Shown here piece after piece: positions 7,332 through 15,558 of a DNA stretch of 16,398 bases (the first letter of the stretch is position 1; each line of letters begins with the position of its first letter). Where the stretch lies: NCBI GenBank assembly GCA_040512755.1, contig JBEVEP010000195.1:1-16398 (forward strand), given 5' to 3'. The position numbers were made by a program, and so were the translations under genes. This DNA is from JBEVEP01 sp040512755. GTDB lineage: Bacteria > Pseudomonadota > Alphaproteobacteria > Rhizobiales > Rhizobiaceae. Under the pieces are notes generated by a model. It was not told the origin of the DNA. It saw only the letters and a program-made list of their open reading frames with translations, and searched no databases.

Positions 7332-8624
7332 CTAGACGATACCGCCACCTCCGGCTGAGGCCGCAGGCCGTTCAGCCGCGATCTTCGTGCGGTACGCGCT
7401 TGCCCGATAGGCGGCGACCGGATCAATGGCGCCGCCGGCCTTGAGGCGCGCGGCCGCAAGGATCGGTTCGACATCGGTACGGTAAGCGGCCTTCAACGTC
7501 TGCGTCGCCATCAGGGCGTCGTTGCTCTCCTGAAAGTTCTTCAGCGCCTCCCGATCGACGAGAAGAGCGGCAGCATAGGCCCGCTGCAACTCGACGGCTG
7601 ACATCATCAGGCTCTCGATCGGATCGGTGACGTTATGGCTCTGGTCGAGCATATGAGCCGGGTGGAAGCCGTCGGCACCACGTATCTCGGCATCGACCAA
7701 TTCGTTGAAGATGAGGAACAGCCGGTAAGGATCGATCGACCCGGCGTCGAGATCGTCATCCCCATATTTGGAGTCGTTGAAATGAAAGCCGCCCAGTTTG
7801 CCGAACTGGATAAGGCGCGCGACGATCATCTCGATATTCACATTCGGAGCATGGTGACCAAGGTCGACCAGACAAAACGCCTTGGGTCCGAGTTCCTGCG
7901 CGATCAGATAGTTGGTTCCCCAGTCCTGCACGACCGACGAATAGAAGGCGGGCTCGTACATCTTGTGCTCGGTGAACAGCCGCCAGTCGTCAGGGAGCAC
8001 AGCGTAGATCGATTTCATCGCATCGAGATAGCGCTCGAAAGCCTTCGTGAAATTCACTTGGCCCGGGAAATTGGAGCCGTCGCCGATCCAGACCGTTAGC
8101 GCTTTCGAACCAATGGCGTTGCCGATCTCGATGCATTCCAGATTGTGTTCGACGGCTTGTTGCCGTGTAGCCGGATCGGTGTGGCTCAACGAGCCGAATT
8201 TGTACGACAGCCTCTGGTCCTTCGCATCAGAGAATGTGTTGGAGTTCATGGCGTCGAAGCCCAGGCCGAAGCGCGAGGCCGATTGTTTGAGCCGCCGCGG
8301 ATCTGCCTTGTCCCACGGGATATGCAGCGAAACATTGGGCGTCGCTCGGGTGAGCTGGTGGATCACCGCGCAGTCCTCGATCTTGTCGAAGATGTCGCGC
8401 GGCTCCCCCGGACCGGGAAAACGGGCGAACCGCGTGCCGCCGGTACCGACGCCCCAGGACGGGATCGCGACGTGGAACGCGCCGACTTTGTCACGGATCG
8501 CATCGATGGAGATGCCACGCCGGTCAAGTTGCTCGCCGAGACGCTCATAGTCCTGCCGGAGATCAGCTTCGCGGGCTGCATTCTCCTTCTCGACGATGTC
8601 GGAAGGGATCGGTTGCTCGGTCAT
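7332..8624 (-). CDS. rhaI: L-rhamnose isomerase
   Basis: The enzyme converts L-rhamnose to L-rhamnulose, the first catabolic step, in the cytoplasm. The ATG at 8624 gives 430 residues, the length I recall for the Pseudomonas stutzeri type L-rhamnose isomerase. With this start the expected metal and catalytic residues fall at that enzyme's numbering as I remember it: His101 (SLHIPWD), Glu219 and Lys221 (TEHK), Asp254 (VDLGHH), His281 (HFNDS) and Asp327 (MLDQSH). The frame opens upstream at 8765 inside rhaD, but those extra 47 codons overlap the dehydrogenase end and lack family character. AAAGGAAA precedes ATG 8624 at normal spacing. It lies 40 nt after the rhaD stop, so the two form an operon. 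Not the RhaA type of enteric bacteria. Confidence 0.95.
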   Translation of the reverse strand: MTEQPIPSDIVEKENAAREADLRQDYERLGEQLDRRGISIDAIRDKVGAFHVAIPSWGVGTGGTRFARFPGPGEPRDIFDKIEDCAVIHQLTRATPNVSLHIPWDKADPRRLKQSASRFGLGFDAMNSNTFSDAKDQRLSYKFGSLSHTDPATRQQAVEHNLECIEIGNAIGSKALTVWIGDGSNFPGQVNFTKAFERYLDAMKSIYAVLPDDWRLFTEHKMYEPAFYSSVVQDWGTNYLIAQELGPKAFCLVDLGHHAPNVNIEMIVARLIQFGKLGGFHFNDSKYGDDDLDAGSIDPYRLFLIFNELVDAEIRGADGFHPAHMLDQSHNVTDPIESLMMSAVELQRAYAAALLVDREALKNFQESNDALMATQTLKAAYRTDVEPILAAARLKAGGAIDPVAAYRASAYRTKIAAERPAASAGGGGIV

Positions 8625-8664
8625 CGGCAGATTTCCTTTTGACGCGCCGGCCATCTGGTCGCTC

Positions 8665-10767
8665 TCAACGCGTAAAGCTTTGAGCGTTCCCTGCATCCAC
8701 ATTGACAATGTTGCCGGTCGATTTGGCCGACATGTCGGAGACGAAGAAGAACGCAGCTTCGGCAATATCCTCCGGATAGACGCTGAGTTTTAGCATCGAG
8801 CGTTGGCGGTAATGCTCCTCCAATTCGTCCGGGTTCATCTTGTAGGCGGCTGCCCGCTGCTCTCGCCATTCGCCGGTCCAGATCTTGGAGCCGCGCAGCA
8901 CCGCGTCCGGATTGACGGTATTGACCCGGATGCCAAACTCGGCCCCTTCCAGCGCCAGACAACGGGCGAGATGGATTTCGGCGGCCTTTGCCGTGCAATA
9001 GGCGGCTGCGTTGGGCGATGCCGCGAGTCCGTTCTTCGAGGCCACGAACACAATCGAACCGCCCGTCCTCTGCTGCTTCATCAAACGGAACGCCTCGCGC
9101 GCGACCAGGAAATAGCCGGTGGAGAGGATGTCCATGTTGCGGTTCCACATGGCAAGGTCGGTCTGATCGACGGGTGCGGATGAGGAAATACCAGCATTGG
9201 AGACGAGGATGTCGATGCCGCCAAATTCCCGCGCGGCGAATGCGAAGGCCGCCACGACATCCTCCTCCTTCGTGACGTCGAGCCTGACGCTGCGAACCAT
9301 GTCAGCGGAATGCCGGCCGGCAAGTTCTGTGTCCACGGCCTCCAGCGATCTCGCATCGATGTCAGCCAGGACGACACAAGCGCCGTCATGCAGAAACCGC
9401 TCGGCGGTCGCTTTTCCGATCCCGCCAGCACCTCCCGTTACCAGCGCTACCTTGCCGGCAAGCGGACGAGGCTTTGGCATGCGTTGCAGCTTGGCCTCCT
9501 CCAGTGCCCAGTATTCGATGTCGAATGCTTCCTGCTCGGGCAGGCCGCGATAGGATGAAACGCTCGATGCGCCACGCATCACGTTGATTGCATTGACGTA
9601 GAATTCGGCGGAAATCCGCGCGGTTGCCTTGTCTTTGGCGAAGGTGATCATACCGACCCCGGGGACGAGATACACAACCGGGTTGGGGTCTCGCATCGCC
9701 GGGCTGTCCGGCCGCTTGCAGCGCTCGTAGTAGCTGGCATAGTCCGCACGGTACGCTTCGATGGCTTTCGCAAGTCCGGTCAGCGTTTCTTCGATATCCT
9801 GGCGGCCAGGATCGAAATCGACGACCAACGGCCGGATCTTCGTGCGAAGAAAATGGTCGGGACAACTCGTTCCGAGGAGAGCTAACGCTTCCATGTCGTG
9901 CGAGCAGACGAACTCCAACACAGCTGCTGAATCGTCGAAATGGCCTGCTTTGCGCTCCGAGCCCGAAATCATTCCGCGAATGGTGGGCATTAGCCTTGAG
10001 ACAATCGGCTGCCGCTCCTCCGGTGCGAGCGCTTCACGAACGGCGCCGCCGAAGGCCGGCTGGCCGGCGTTCTTCTTTTCGAACCACTCGATCGCACGGT
10101 TGATGATGCGGATTGTGGTTTCGTAGCATTCCTTGGCTGTGTCAGCCCAGGTGAACAGGCCATGGCTCTCGAGAATGACGCCCGCCGCGTTCGGGTTCTC
10201 ACGGGCAAACTTCTCCAGCCATAGACCGAGTTCGAAGCCTGGTCGTTTCCAGGGAAGCCAGCCGATCTCGGCCCCGAAGATACTCGCCGTAAGCTCCCTG
10301 CTGTCCTCCGCTGCAGCGATGGCAATGATCGCGTCCGGGTGCATGTGATCGACATGCGTTCGCGGCACATAGGCATGAAGCGGCGTGTCAATCGAGGCTG
10401 CGCGCGGGTTGAGGTTGAAGGTGCAGTGCGGCAGGACACCCACCATTTCGTCCTCGAAATCGACGCCGCGATAGAGTCCTTTCAGGGCCTTCAGCTTTTC
10501 CATGTAAAGGGTAGCGAACCCGTCGAGCTTGATCGTACCTACGTCGCCGCCGGAGCCCTTGACCCAAAGCACTTCGACGGCTTGTCCCGTCAGCGGGTCC
10601 TTCTCCAGAACCTTTGCAGAAGTGTTGCCCCCGCCATAGTTGGTGATGCGTTTGTCGGAGCCGAGCAGATTCGAACGATAAAGCAACCGCTCTGGCTCGC
10701 TCATACCGGCCGCCTTGGCGTCGTCCCAAAGGTTGGCCAGACGCGTGGCGGAGCGCGTTTCGAGCAT
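8665..10767 (-). CDS. rhaD: Bifunctional rhamnulose-1-phosphate aldolase / short-chain dehydrogenase
   Basis: This 700-residue fusion has two enzyme halves. Residues 1-430 are a class II (zinc) aldolase-like domain: NYGGGNTSAK (43-52), the metal-binding cluster THVDHMHP (His141, His143) and ESHGLFTW (His202). It splits rhamnulose-1-phosphate into dihydroxyacetone phosphate and L-lactaldehyde. Residues 437-700 are an NAD(P)-dependent short-chain dehydrogenase: TGGAGGIG (444-451), NAG (524-526) and catalytic Ser577, Tyr590 and Lys594 in YCTAK. It is expected to oxidise lactaldehyde to lactate. The start is backed by AGGGAGGA (10776-10783 on the minus strand). The gene is divergent from rhaR, and rhaI follows 40 nt downstream. 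The length and domain order are normal for this family of Rhizobiales and some Gram-positive bacteria. The name rhaD follows rhizobial use; Bacillus uses other names. Confidence 0.95.
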   Translation of the reverse strand: MLETRSATRLANLWDDAKAAGMSEPERLLYRSNLLGSDKRITNYGGGNTSAKVLEKDPLTGQAVEVLWVKGSGGDVGTIKLDGFATLYMEKLKALKGLYRGVDFEDEMVGVLPHCTFNLNPRAASIDTPLHAYVPRTHVDHMHPDAIIAIAAAEDSRELTASIFGAEIGWLPWKRPGFELGLWLEKFARENPNAAGVILESHGLFTWADTAKECYETTIRIINRAIEWFEKKNAGQPAFGGAVREALAPEERQPIVSRLMPTIRGMISGSERKAGHFDDSAAVLEFVCSHDMEALALLGTSCPDHFLRTKIRPLVVDFDPGRQDIEETLTGLAKAIEAYRADYASYYERCKRPDSPAMRDPNPVVYLVPGVGMITFAKDKATARISAEFYVNAINVMRGASSVSSYRGLPEQEAFDIEYWALEEAKLQRMPKPRPLAGKVALVTGGAGGIGKATAERFLHDGACVVLADIDARSLEAVDTELAGRHSADMVRSVRLDVTKEEDVVAAFAFAAREFGGIDILVSNAGISSSAPVDQTDLAMWNRNMDILSTGYFLVAREAFRLMKQQRTGGSIVFVASKNGLAASPNAAAYCTAKAAEIHLARCLALEGAEFGIRVNTVNPDAVLRGSKIWTGEWREQRAAAYKMNPDELEEHYRQRSMLKLSVYPEDIAEAAFFFVSDMSAKSTGNIVNVDAGNAQSFTR

Positions 10768-10784
10768 GACTGAAATCCTCCCTT

Positions 10785-10804
10785 GCGCGGCAAAGACGCC
10801 GCGC
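10785..10804 (-). promoter_or_regulatory. Leader hairpin next to the rhaD ribosome-binding site
   Basis: GCGCGGC (10785-10791) and GCCGCGC (10798-10804) are exact reverse complements with a 6-nt loop. In the rhaD mRNA this all-GC 7-bp stem would end one nucleotide before the AGGGAGGA Shine-Dalgarno sequence. It may protect the 5' end or tune translation. Only the pairing is seen; a role is inferred. Confidence 0.4.
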
Positions 10805-10841
10805 TGCCATTTACTTCAAAGTTCCATGAGTTGCCCCCGGT

Positions 10842-10912
10842 GTCAATCAAAAATGGTCAAATTCGATCATACTGCACTGCACAACAAGAAATTATGATCG
10901 AATTTGATTGAC
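10842..10912. promoter_or_regulatory. Complex inverted-repeat operator between rhaD and rhaR, likely RhaR site
   Basis: tcaaattcgatcata (10857-10871) and tatgatcgaatttga (10893-10907) are a perfect 15-bp inverted repeat with a 21-bp spacer. A second pair, gtcaatcaaa (10842-10851) and tttgattgac (10903-10912), is also exact. On the right it overlaps the first arm and on the left it is detached by 5 bp. The elements share a TCAA(A/T) core, which resembles the repeated half-sites bound by DeoR-family repressors. The site lies midway between the divergent rhaD and rhaR genes and covers the rhaR -35 hexamer. RhaR is the obvious candidate ligand, and one site could control both transcripts. Confidence 0.65.
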
Positions 10913-10936
10913 ATTGAACGATGAGGATGCGCTAAT
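10908..10936 (+). promoter_or_regulatory. Predicted sigma-70 promoter of rhaR
   Basis: TTGACA (10908-10913) is a perfect -35 hexamer, followed after 17 bp by GCTAAT (10931-10936), a four-of-six -10 match. Transcription would start near 10943 and leave a very short leader with the Shine-Dalgarno sequence at 10945-10952. The -35 lies inside the right operator arm, so bound RhaR should block it. A mirrored TTGACA exists on the minus strand (10846-10841) but has no good -10 partner. Confidence 0.45.
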
Positions 10937-10955
10937 GAATGAGCAGGGAGGAACC

Positions 10956-11765
10956 ATGCACGAAAAAGAGCGCCACCGGATCATCCTGTCGGCTGTCCAG
11001 GAAAAGCCTGTCGTGACAGTGACGGAACTGGTCGATCTGACATCATCGTCCGAGGCGACGATAAGGCGGGATATTGCCGCTCTCCACGTGCAGAAGAAAT
11101 TGCGCCGCGTGCGCGGCGGGGCGGAGGCAATCACGCCGCCGCAATTTGTCGGCCTGGCGGGCCGTCCGTTCAGCGTCAACGAAACCATCAACACATCCAA
11201 GAAGCGGGCCATCGCCCGCGAGGCTGTCGGGCTGTGCAAGGATGGAGAGCCGATCATCATCAATGGCGGCACAACCACGTTTCAGATGGTGCACTTCCTG
11301 GCCGGACGCAGGATGCCGATCTTCACGAATTCGTTTCCGATCGCGGAACACCTGCTCAAACATTCGAAAAACACGGTGATGCTGTCCGGCGGCACGATCT
11401 ACCGCGAGCAGAACATCATCCTGTCGCCGTTCGACAATGACGTGACCCGCAACTTCTACGCCCGCAGGATGTTCATGGGCGCGCAGGGCCTTGGCCCGCT
11501 GGGCCTCATGGAAGGCGACCCTCTGCTGATCCAGGCCGAGCAGAAGCTTATCGACCAGGCGGACGAATTGGTGGTGCTGGTCGACTCGTCGAAGTTCAGG
11601 CAGCGCTCCAGTCTGATCCTGTGTGGCCTGTCCCGGATATCGACGGTCATTACGGATGAAGGCATCGAGGATCGGGAAGCCAAAATGCTCGAAGCCGCTG
11701 GAGTGGCGCTCGTCGTGGCCCGCGACAGTCGGTCGGAAGCCGAGGAATCTTCGCTGCGCGCCTGA
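10956..11765 (+). CDS. rhaR: DeoR-family transcriptional regulator of rhamnose genes
   Basis: The 269-residue protein has the standard DeoR layout. Residues 1-58 hold the winged helix-turn-helix (VTVTELVDLTSSSEATIRRD, then LRRVRGGA), and residues about 75-250 form the sugar-phosphate-sensing domain with INGGTTTFQM (102-111) and VDSSKF near the end. ATG 10956 was chosen because AGGGAGGA lies four bases before it and HEKERHR is the usual DeoR-family beginning; the frame is open from 10908. It starts the transport operon, and rhaS follows 43 nt downstream. By analogy with R. leguminosarum it should repress the rha genes in the absence of rhamnose, with a phosphorylated sugar as probable inducer. 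The name rhaR follows rhizobial use and is unrelated to the AraC-type RhaR of Escherichia coli. Confidence 0.92.
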   Translation: MHEKERHRIILSAVQEKPVVTVTELVDLTSSSEATIRRDIAALHVQKKLRRVRGGAEAITPPQFVGLAGRPFSVNETINTSKKRAIAREAVGLCKDGEPIIINGGTTTFQMVHFLAGRRMPIFTNSFPIAEHLLKHSKNTVMLSGGTIYREQNIILSPFDNDVTRNFYARRMFMGAQGLGPLGLMEGDPLLIQAEQKLIDQADELVVLVDSSKFRQRSSLILCGLSRISTVITDEGIEDREAKMLEAAGVALVVARDSRSEAEESSLRA

Positions 11766-11808
11766 GAGCACAGCGCTGATGATTGCAACATTCAAGGGAG
11801 GAACTTCA

Positions 11809-12804
11809 ATGTCGATTATGAGGAAACTGCTGGCGACGGCGGCAATCGCGGCGGCCATGCTCGCCAGCCCGGCCTATGCCGATAACGTCAAGATCGCGCT
11901 TGTCGTGAAGGCGCTGGGCATCGGCTTCTTCGAAGCCGCCAACAAAGGTGCGCAAGAGGCCGCGAAAGAACTTGGTGACGTGGAAGTGATCTACACGGGT
12001 CCCACGGACACGACCGCGGAAGGACAGATCGAGGTCATCAATTCGCTGATCGCTCAGAACGTCAATGCGATCGCCGTTTCCGCAAATGACAAAGATGCCC
12101 TCGTGCCGGCGCTGAAGAAGGCAATGGAACGCGGCATTACAGTCATTTCGTGGGACTCCGGTGTGGCGCCGGAAGGCCGCCAGATGCATCTGAACCCGTC
12201 GTCCAACGCTCTGATCGGCAATATGTGCGTGAAGATGGCGGCCGAAAATCTGCCGGACGGCAAGGGGGATGTCGCGATCCTGTCCGCGTCAGCGACGGCG
12301 ACAAACCAGAATACCTGGATAGAAGAGATGAAGAAGGTTCTGCCTAACTATCCCGGCGTCAACATCGTCACAACGGTCTATGGCGACGACCTCGCTGACA
12401 AGTCCTATCGCGAGACGCAGGGCCTTCTTCAATCCTTTCCCGATTTGAAGGCGATCATTGCGCCGACATCCGTTGGTATCGTTGCGGCTGCGCAGGCTGT
12501 TGAGGACGCGGGCAAGGTTGGCCAGGTCAATGTCACTGGTCTCGGACTCCCTTCCGAAATGGCCGGTCATGTGAAGGCGGGGTCGTCGAAGTCCTTCGCC
12601 ATCTGGAACCCGATCGATCTCGGCTATTCGGCAACGATGATCGCCTACAACCTCGCCACCAAGAAGGCCGAGGCAAAGGCGGATGGCGAGATCCCGATGG
12701 GCCGCATGGGCAACGTGAAGCTTGACGCCAACAATGAAGGCGCGATGGCTGATCCGTTCGTCTATGACGCCTCGAATGTCGAAGAGTTCGCCAAGATATT
12801 CTGA
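11809..12804 (+). CDS. rhaS: Rhamnose ABC transporter periplasmic substrate-binding protein
   Basis: This 331-residue protein is a periplasmic binding protein of the ribose/xylose (CUT2) class. A typical signal peptide covers residues 1-24 (MRKLL, a hydrophobic stretch, then SPAYA before DNVKI), so it is exported and binds rhamnose outside the inner membrane. The mature start (VKIALVVKALGIGFFEAANKGAQEAAKEL) and the segment INSLIAQNVNAIAVSANDKDALVPALKKA are characteristic of the family. ATG 11809 is preceded by AGGGAGGA (11795-11802); the longer frame from 11623 overlaps rhaR and lacks family character. The protein delivers sugar to the RhaT/RhaP/RhaQ complex encoded downstream. A 226-nt gap with hairpins separates it from rhaT, as often seen after abundant binding proteins. 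The specificity for rhamnose is inferred from the operon. Confidence 0.93.
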   Translation: MSIMRKLLATAAIAAAMLASPAYADNVKIALVVKALGIGFFEAANKGAQEAAKELGDVEVIYTGPTDTTAEGQIEVINSLIAQNVNAIAVSANDKDALVPALKKAMERGITVISWDSGVAPEGRQMHLNPSSNALIGNMCVKMAAENLPDGKGDVAILSASATATNQNTWIEEMKKVLPNYPGVNIVTTVYGDDLADKSYRETQGLLQSFPDLKAIIAPTSVGIVAAAQAVEDAGKVGQVNVTGLGLPSEMAGHVKAGSSKSFAIWNPIDLGYSATMIAYNLATKKAEAKADGEIPMGRMGNVKLDANNEGAMADPFVYDASNVEEFAKIF

Positions 12805-13030
12805 TCGAGGCCGCTGCCTTCTTCAGGGGTAGAACTGATGGGGTGAGGCAGGCGCCCGCCCCATCAGGAAGTCCGCGCGAAGCGCGGTTCGATAGGCCTG
12901 AGATTGCCTTCGCGCTATCTGGTGTCTTGTGCAATCCCATAGAATGCGTTGGCTGTCAGATCTGCTCGCCGGAGCTACCGGCCGCAAGGTCGACGACTGG
13001 CCAGCAGCAAGCTTGTGATAAAGTCAAACG
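12805..13030 (+). other. Hairpin-rich intercistronic region between rhaS and rhaT
   Basis: No gene is seen in these 226 nt. Two stem-loops lie close together: ctgatgggg (12835-12843) with ccccatcag (12859-12867), extendable by a G-U and a G-C pair, and ccgcgc/gcgcgg with a GAA loop (12873-12887). No T-run follows, so full termination is unlikely. Such structures usually protect the 3' end of the binding-protein message and lower expression of the downstream ATPase and permeases. The rest (12888-13030) shows nothing convincing; a TGTGA at 13014-13018 lacks a proper partner. Confidence 0.5.
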
Positions 13031-14575
13031 ATGCTCCATTCCGCAGTTCAATCAGTAGAACAAATCCCCGCAGGCTCGGCGCCGCCGGTGTTGGCACTCG
13101 CCGGTGTATCGAAAAGCTTCCCGGGCGTTCACGCGCTCACTGATGTCTCGCTTGAACTGCATGCCGGTGAAGTCACGGCTCTGGTCGGCGAGAACGGTGC
13201 GGGCAAGTCCACTCTGGTCAAGATACTGACCGGGATTTATCGTCCCGATGATGGCGAAATACGTCTCAATGGCGACGTGATTTCCCTGCCTACCGCGCAC
13301 GCCGCCTCGACTGCGGGCATTACGGCGATCCACCAGGAAACTGTTCTGTTTGACGAACTGTCAGTCGCCGAGAACATTTTTCTCGGACATGCGCCGCGTA
13401 CGCGCTTCGGCCTGATCGACTGGGCGGCATTGTACAAGAACGCAGCCGCCCTTCTTGAGCGGATCGGCGCGCGGATCGATCCTGAAATCCGCTTGCGCGA
13501 TCTCGGCATCGCGAGCAGGCATCTCGTCGCCATTGCCCGCGCTCTCTCGGTCGATGCGCGCGTCGTCATTATGGACGAGCCGACCGCCGCCCTTTCGCAC
13601 AAGGAGATCGGCGAGCTTTACGAACTCGTCGAGCGGCTCAAAGCGGACGGCAAGGCGATCCTGTTCATCGGCCACAAGTTCGATGAGATCTTTCGCATCG
13701 CTGACCGCTATACCGTCTTTCGCGACGGCGCGATGGTCGGCTCCGGCAGGATTGCCGAGGTCACGCAGAATGAGCTGGTGCGTCTGATGGTCGGCCGCTC
13801 GGTCGACCGGATCTTTCCAAAACGAGACGCCGTGATCGGAGAGACCGTGTTGAAGGTCTCTGGCTACGCGCACCCGACTGAGTTCGAGGACATAAACTTC
13901 GATCTCAGGCGCGGTGAGATTCTTGGTTTTTACGGTCTCGTCGGAGCCGGGCGCAGCGAATTCATGCAGGCGCTTTTCGGCATTACCCAACCATCGAAGG
14001 GTGCGGTTTCGATTGGCGGGGAGGTGGCGATCATCCGCAGCCCCGCCGACGCGATCGCCCGCGGTATCGTCTATGTGCCGGAAGAGCGAGGCCGCCAGGG
14101 AACTGTGACAGGCCTGCCGATCTTCCAGAACGTGACCCTGCCGTCGCTTTCGAAGACCTCGCGAGCGGGATTCCTGAGGCTGGCCGAGGAGTTCAGGCTG
14201 GCCCGCGACTACACGCAGCGGCTTGATCTGCGCGCTGCCGCACTCGACCGTGATGTCGGTACGCTTTCCGGCGGCAACCAGCAGAAGGTGGTTATCGCCA
14301 AATGGCTGGCGACAAAGCCGAAGGTCATCATTCTCGACGAGCCGACCAAGGGGATCGACATAGGGTCGAAGGCTGCCGTCCACGAGTTCATGAGCGAACT
14401 GGCGGCGCAGGGCCTCAGCGTCATCATGGTATCGTCCGAGATTCCGGAAATCCTGGGCATGTCCGACCGCGTGATTGTCATGCGTCAGGGACGCATGGTT
14501 GCGATCTACGACCGCGATGGACTGGATGCGGAGAAACTTGTTCGCGCTGCCGCGGGCATCAAGGAGGCCGCCTGA
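13031..14575 (+). CDS. rhaT: Rhamnose ABC transporter ATP-binding protein (double ATPase)
   Basis: This 514-residue protein carries two fused ABC ATPase domains, as is normal for CUT2 sugar importers. Domain 1 has Walker A GENGAGKST (53-61), Q-loop HQE (Gln102) and Walker B VVIMDEPTAAL (Asp182-Glu183), but a weak signature (LGIASRHLVAIARAL). Domain 2 has a Walker A without the lysine (GLVGAGRSE, common in this family), a canonical signature LSGGNQQKVVIAKWL and Walker B VIILDEPTKGID. It energises rhamnose uptake at the inner face of the membrane. No good Shine-Dalgarno sequence precedes ATG 13031; a GTG at codon 20, just before LALAGVSKSF, is a possible alternative start. The stop overlaps the rhaP start (TGATG). 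In R. leguminosarum this is the rhaT position; it is not the RhaT symporter of Escherichia coli. Confidence 0.93.
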   Translation: MLHSAVQSVEQIPAGSAPPVLALAGVSKSFPGVHALTDVSLELHAGEVTALVGENGAGKSTLVKILTGIYRPDDGEIRLNGDVISLPTAHAASTAGITAIHQETVLFDELSVAENIFLGHAPRTRFGLIDWAALYKNAAALLERIGARIDPEIRLRDLGIASRHLVAIARALSVDARVVIMDEPTAALSHKEIGELYELVERLKADGKAILFIGHKFDEIFRIADRYTVFRDGAMVGSGRIAEVTQNELVRLMVGRSVDRIFPKRDAVIGETVLKVSGYAHPTEFEDINFDLRRGEILGFYGLVGAGRSEFMQALFGITQPSKGAVSIGGEVAIIRSPADAIARGIVYVPEERGRQGTVTGLPIFQNVTLPSLSKTSRAGFLRLAEEFRLARDYTQRLDLRAAALDRDVGTLSGGNQQKVVIAKWLATKPKVIILDEPTKGIDIGSKAAVHEFMSELAAQGLSVIMVSSEIPEILGMSDRVIVMRQGRMVAIYDRDGLDAEKLVRAAAGIKEAA

Positions 14576-15558
14576 TGGTTGCGAAGCTCTTGCGGTCCCG
14601 CGAAGCCTTGCTCGCCATCGCGATTCTGGCGTTGGTCGGGCTGATCGCCTCGCGTTTTCCCGGCTTTGTCGCCCCGCGCAATCTGGCGAACGTTTTCAAC
14701 GACACGGCGATCCTGATTATCTTGGCGCTCGGTCAGATGATGGTCATCCTCACACGGTGTATCGATCTGTCGATCGCCGCAAATCTGGCGCTTTGCGGCA
14801 TGGTGGTGGCCATGCTGAACGCCGCAATGCCGGGAGTTCCGGTACCGCTGCTGATCGCGCTCGCCATCCTGATCGGAACCGCGCTGGGCGGTTTTAATGG
14901 CCTTCTCGTGTGGAAGCTCGATATCCCGCCGATCGTGGTGACGCTTGGCACTCTGACCATTTATCGCGGAGCGATCTTCCTTCTTTCAGACGGCAAATGG
15001 GTCAATGCTCACGAGATGAGCGACGCGTTCAAAGTGCTTCCGCGGGCGATGCACGCGGGCCTGCCCGTCCTGTCCTGGATCGCGATTGCCGTTGTGCTGG
15101 CCATGGCGTTGCTGTTGAGGCGCACGGAGTTCGGCCGTGCACTTTATGCCGTTGGCGGCAACCCGACGGCCGCTGTATACACCGGCATCGATGTCGGCCG
15201 GACCCGCTTTGTCGCCTTCACGCTTGCCGGTGCGATTGCCGGGCTCTCCGGTTACCTTTGGGTTGCGCGATACGCGGTAGCCTATGTCGACATCGCGGGC
15301 GGGTTCGAGCTTGATGTAATTGCCGCCTGCGTCATCGGTGGCGTCTCCATCGCCGGGGGAATTGGCTCGGTCGGCGGCGCCGTGCTTGGGGCACTTTTCC
15401 TCGGCGTCATCAAAAATGCATTGCCGGTCGTGAACATCTCGCCCTTCTGGCAACTGGCGATTTCGGGGAGCGCGATCATCATTGCCGTCGCCGTAAACGC
15501 CCGCGCAGAGCGGGCCAAAGGCCGCATCATCCTCAAGAAGGCGGAGGCGACCACATGA
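14575..15558 (+). CDS. rhaP: Rhamnose ABC transporter permease
   Basis: The 327-residue protein is a polytopic membrane permease of the ribose/xylose (BPD_transp_2) family with about 8-10 hydrophobic helices. Family marks are the GQMMVILTRCIDLSI segment, NPTAAVYTGIDVGRTRF (the cytoplasmic loop that contacts the ATPase) and GGVSIAGGIGSVGGA near the end. ATG 14575 overlaps the rhaT stop by one base and has AAGGAGG seven bases upstream, whereas the longer frame from 14302 runs inside rhaT. The stop overlaps the rhaQ start (ATGA), pointing to translational coupling. It probably pairs with RhaQ as the two halves of the channel. Confidence 0.93.
   Translation: MVAKLLRSREALLAIAILALVGLIASRFPGFVAPRNLANVFNDTAILIILALGQMMVILTRCIDLSIAANLALCGMVVAMLNAAMPGVPVPLLIALAILIGTALGGFNGLLVWKLDIPPIVVTLGTLTIYRGAIFLLSDGKWVNAHEMSDAFKVLPRAMHAGLPVLSWIAIAVVLAMALLLRRTEFGRALYAVGGNPTAAVYTGIDVGRTRFVAFTLAGAIAGLSGYLWVARYAVAYVDIAGGFELDVIAACVIGGVSIAGGIGSVGGAVLGALFLGVIKNALPVVNISPFWQLAISGSAIIIAVAVNARAERAKGRIILKKAEATT

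Noticed and set aside
10818..10846. Mirror TTGACA on the minus strand as the rhaD promoter
   Set aside because: At 16-18 bp spacing no acceptable -10 hexamer is found (AACTTT at 17), so no rhaD promoter was annotated.
13011..13029. TGTGA-like sequence upstream of rhaT as a Crp or Fnr site
   Set aside because: The second half reads TCAAA at a 5-base spacing, so it does not form the proper TGTGA-N6-TCACA dyad.
13361..14383. 340-codon open frame on the minus strand opposite rhaT
   Set aside because: It mirrors the ATPase gene, whose Walker motifs and signature are certain; such shadows are common in GC-rich coding DNA.
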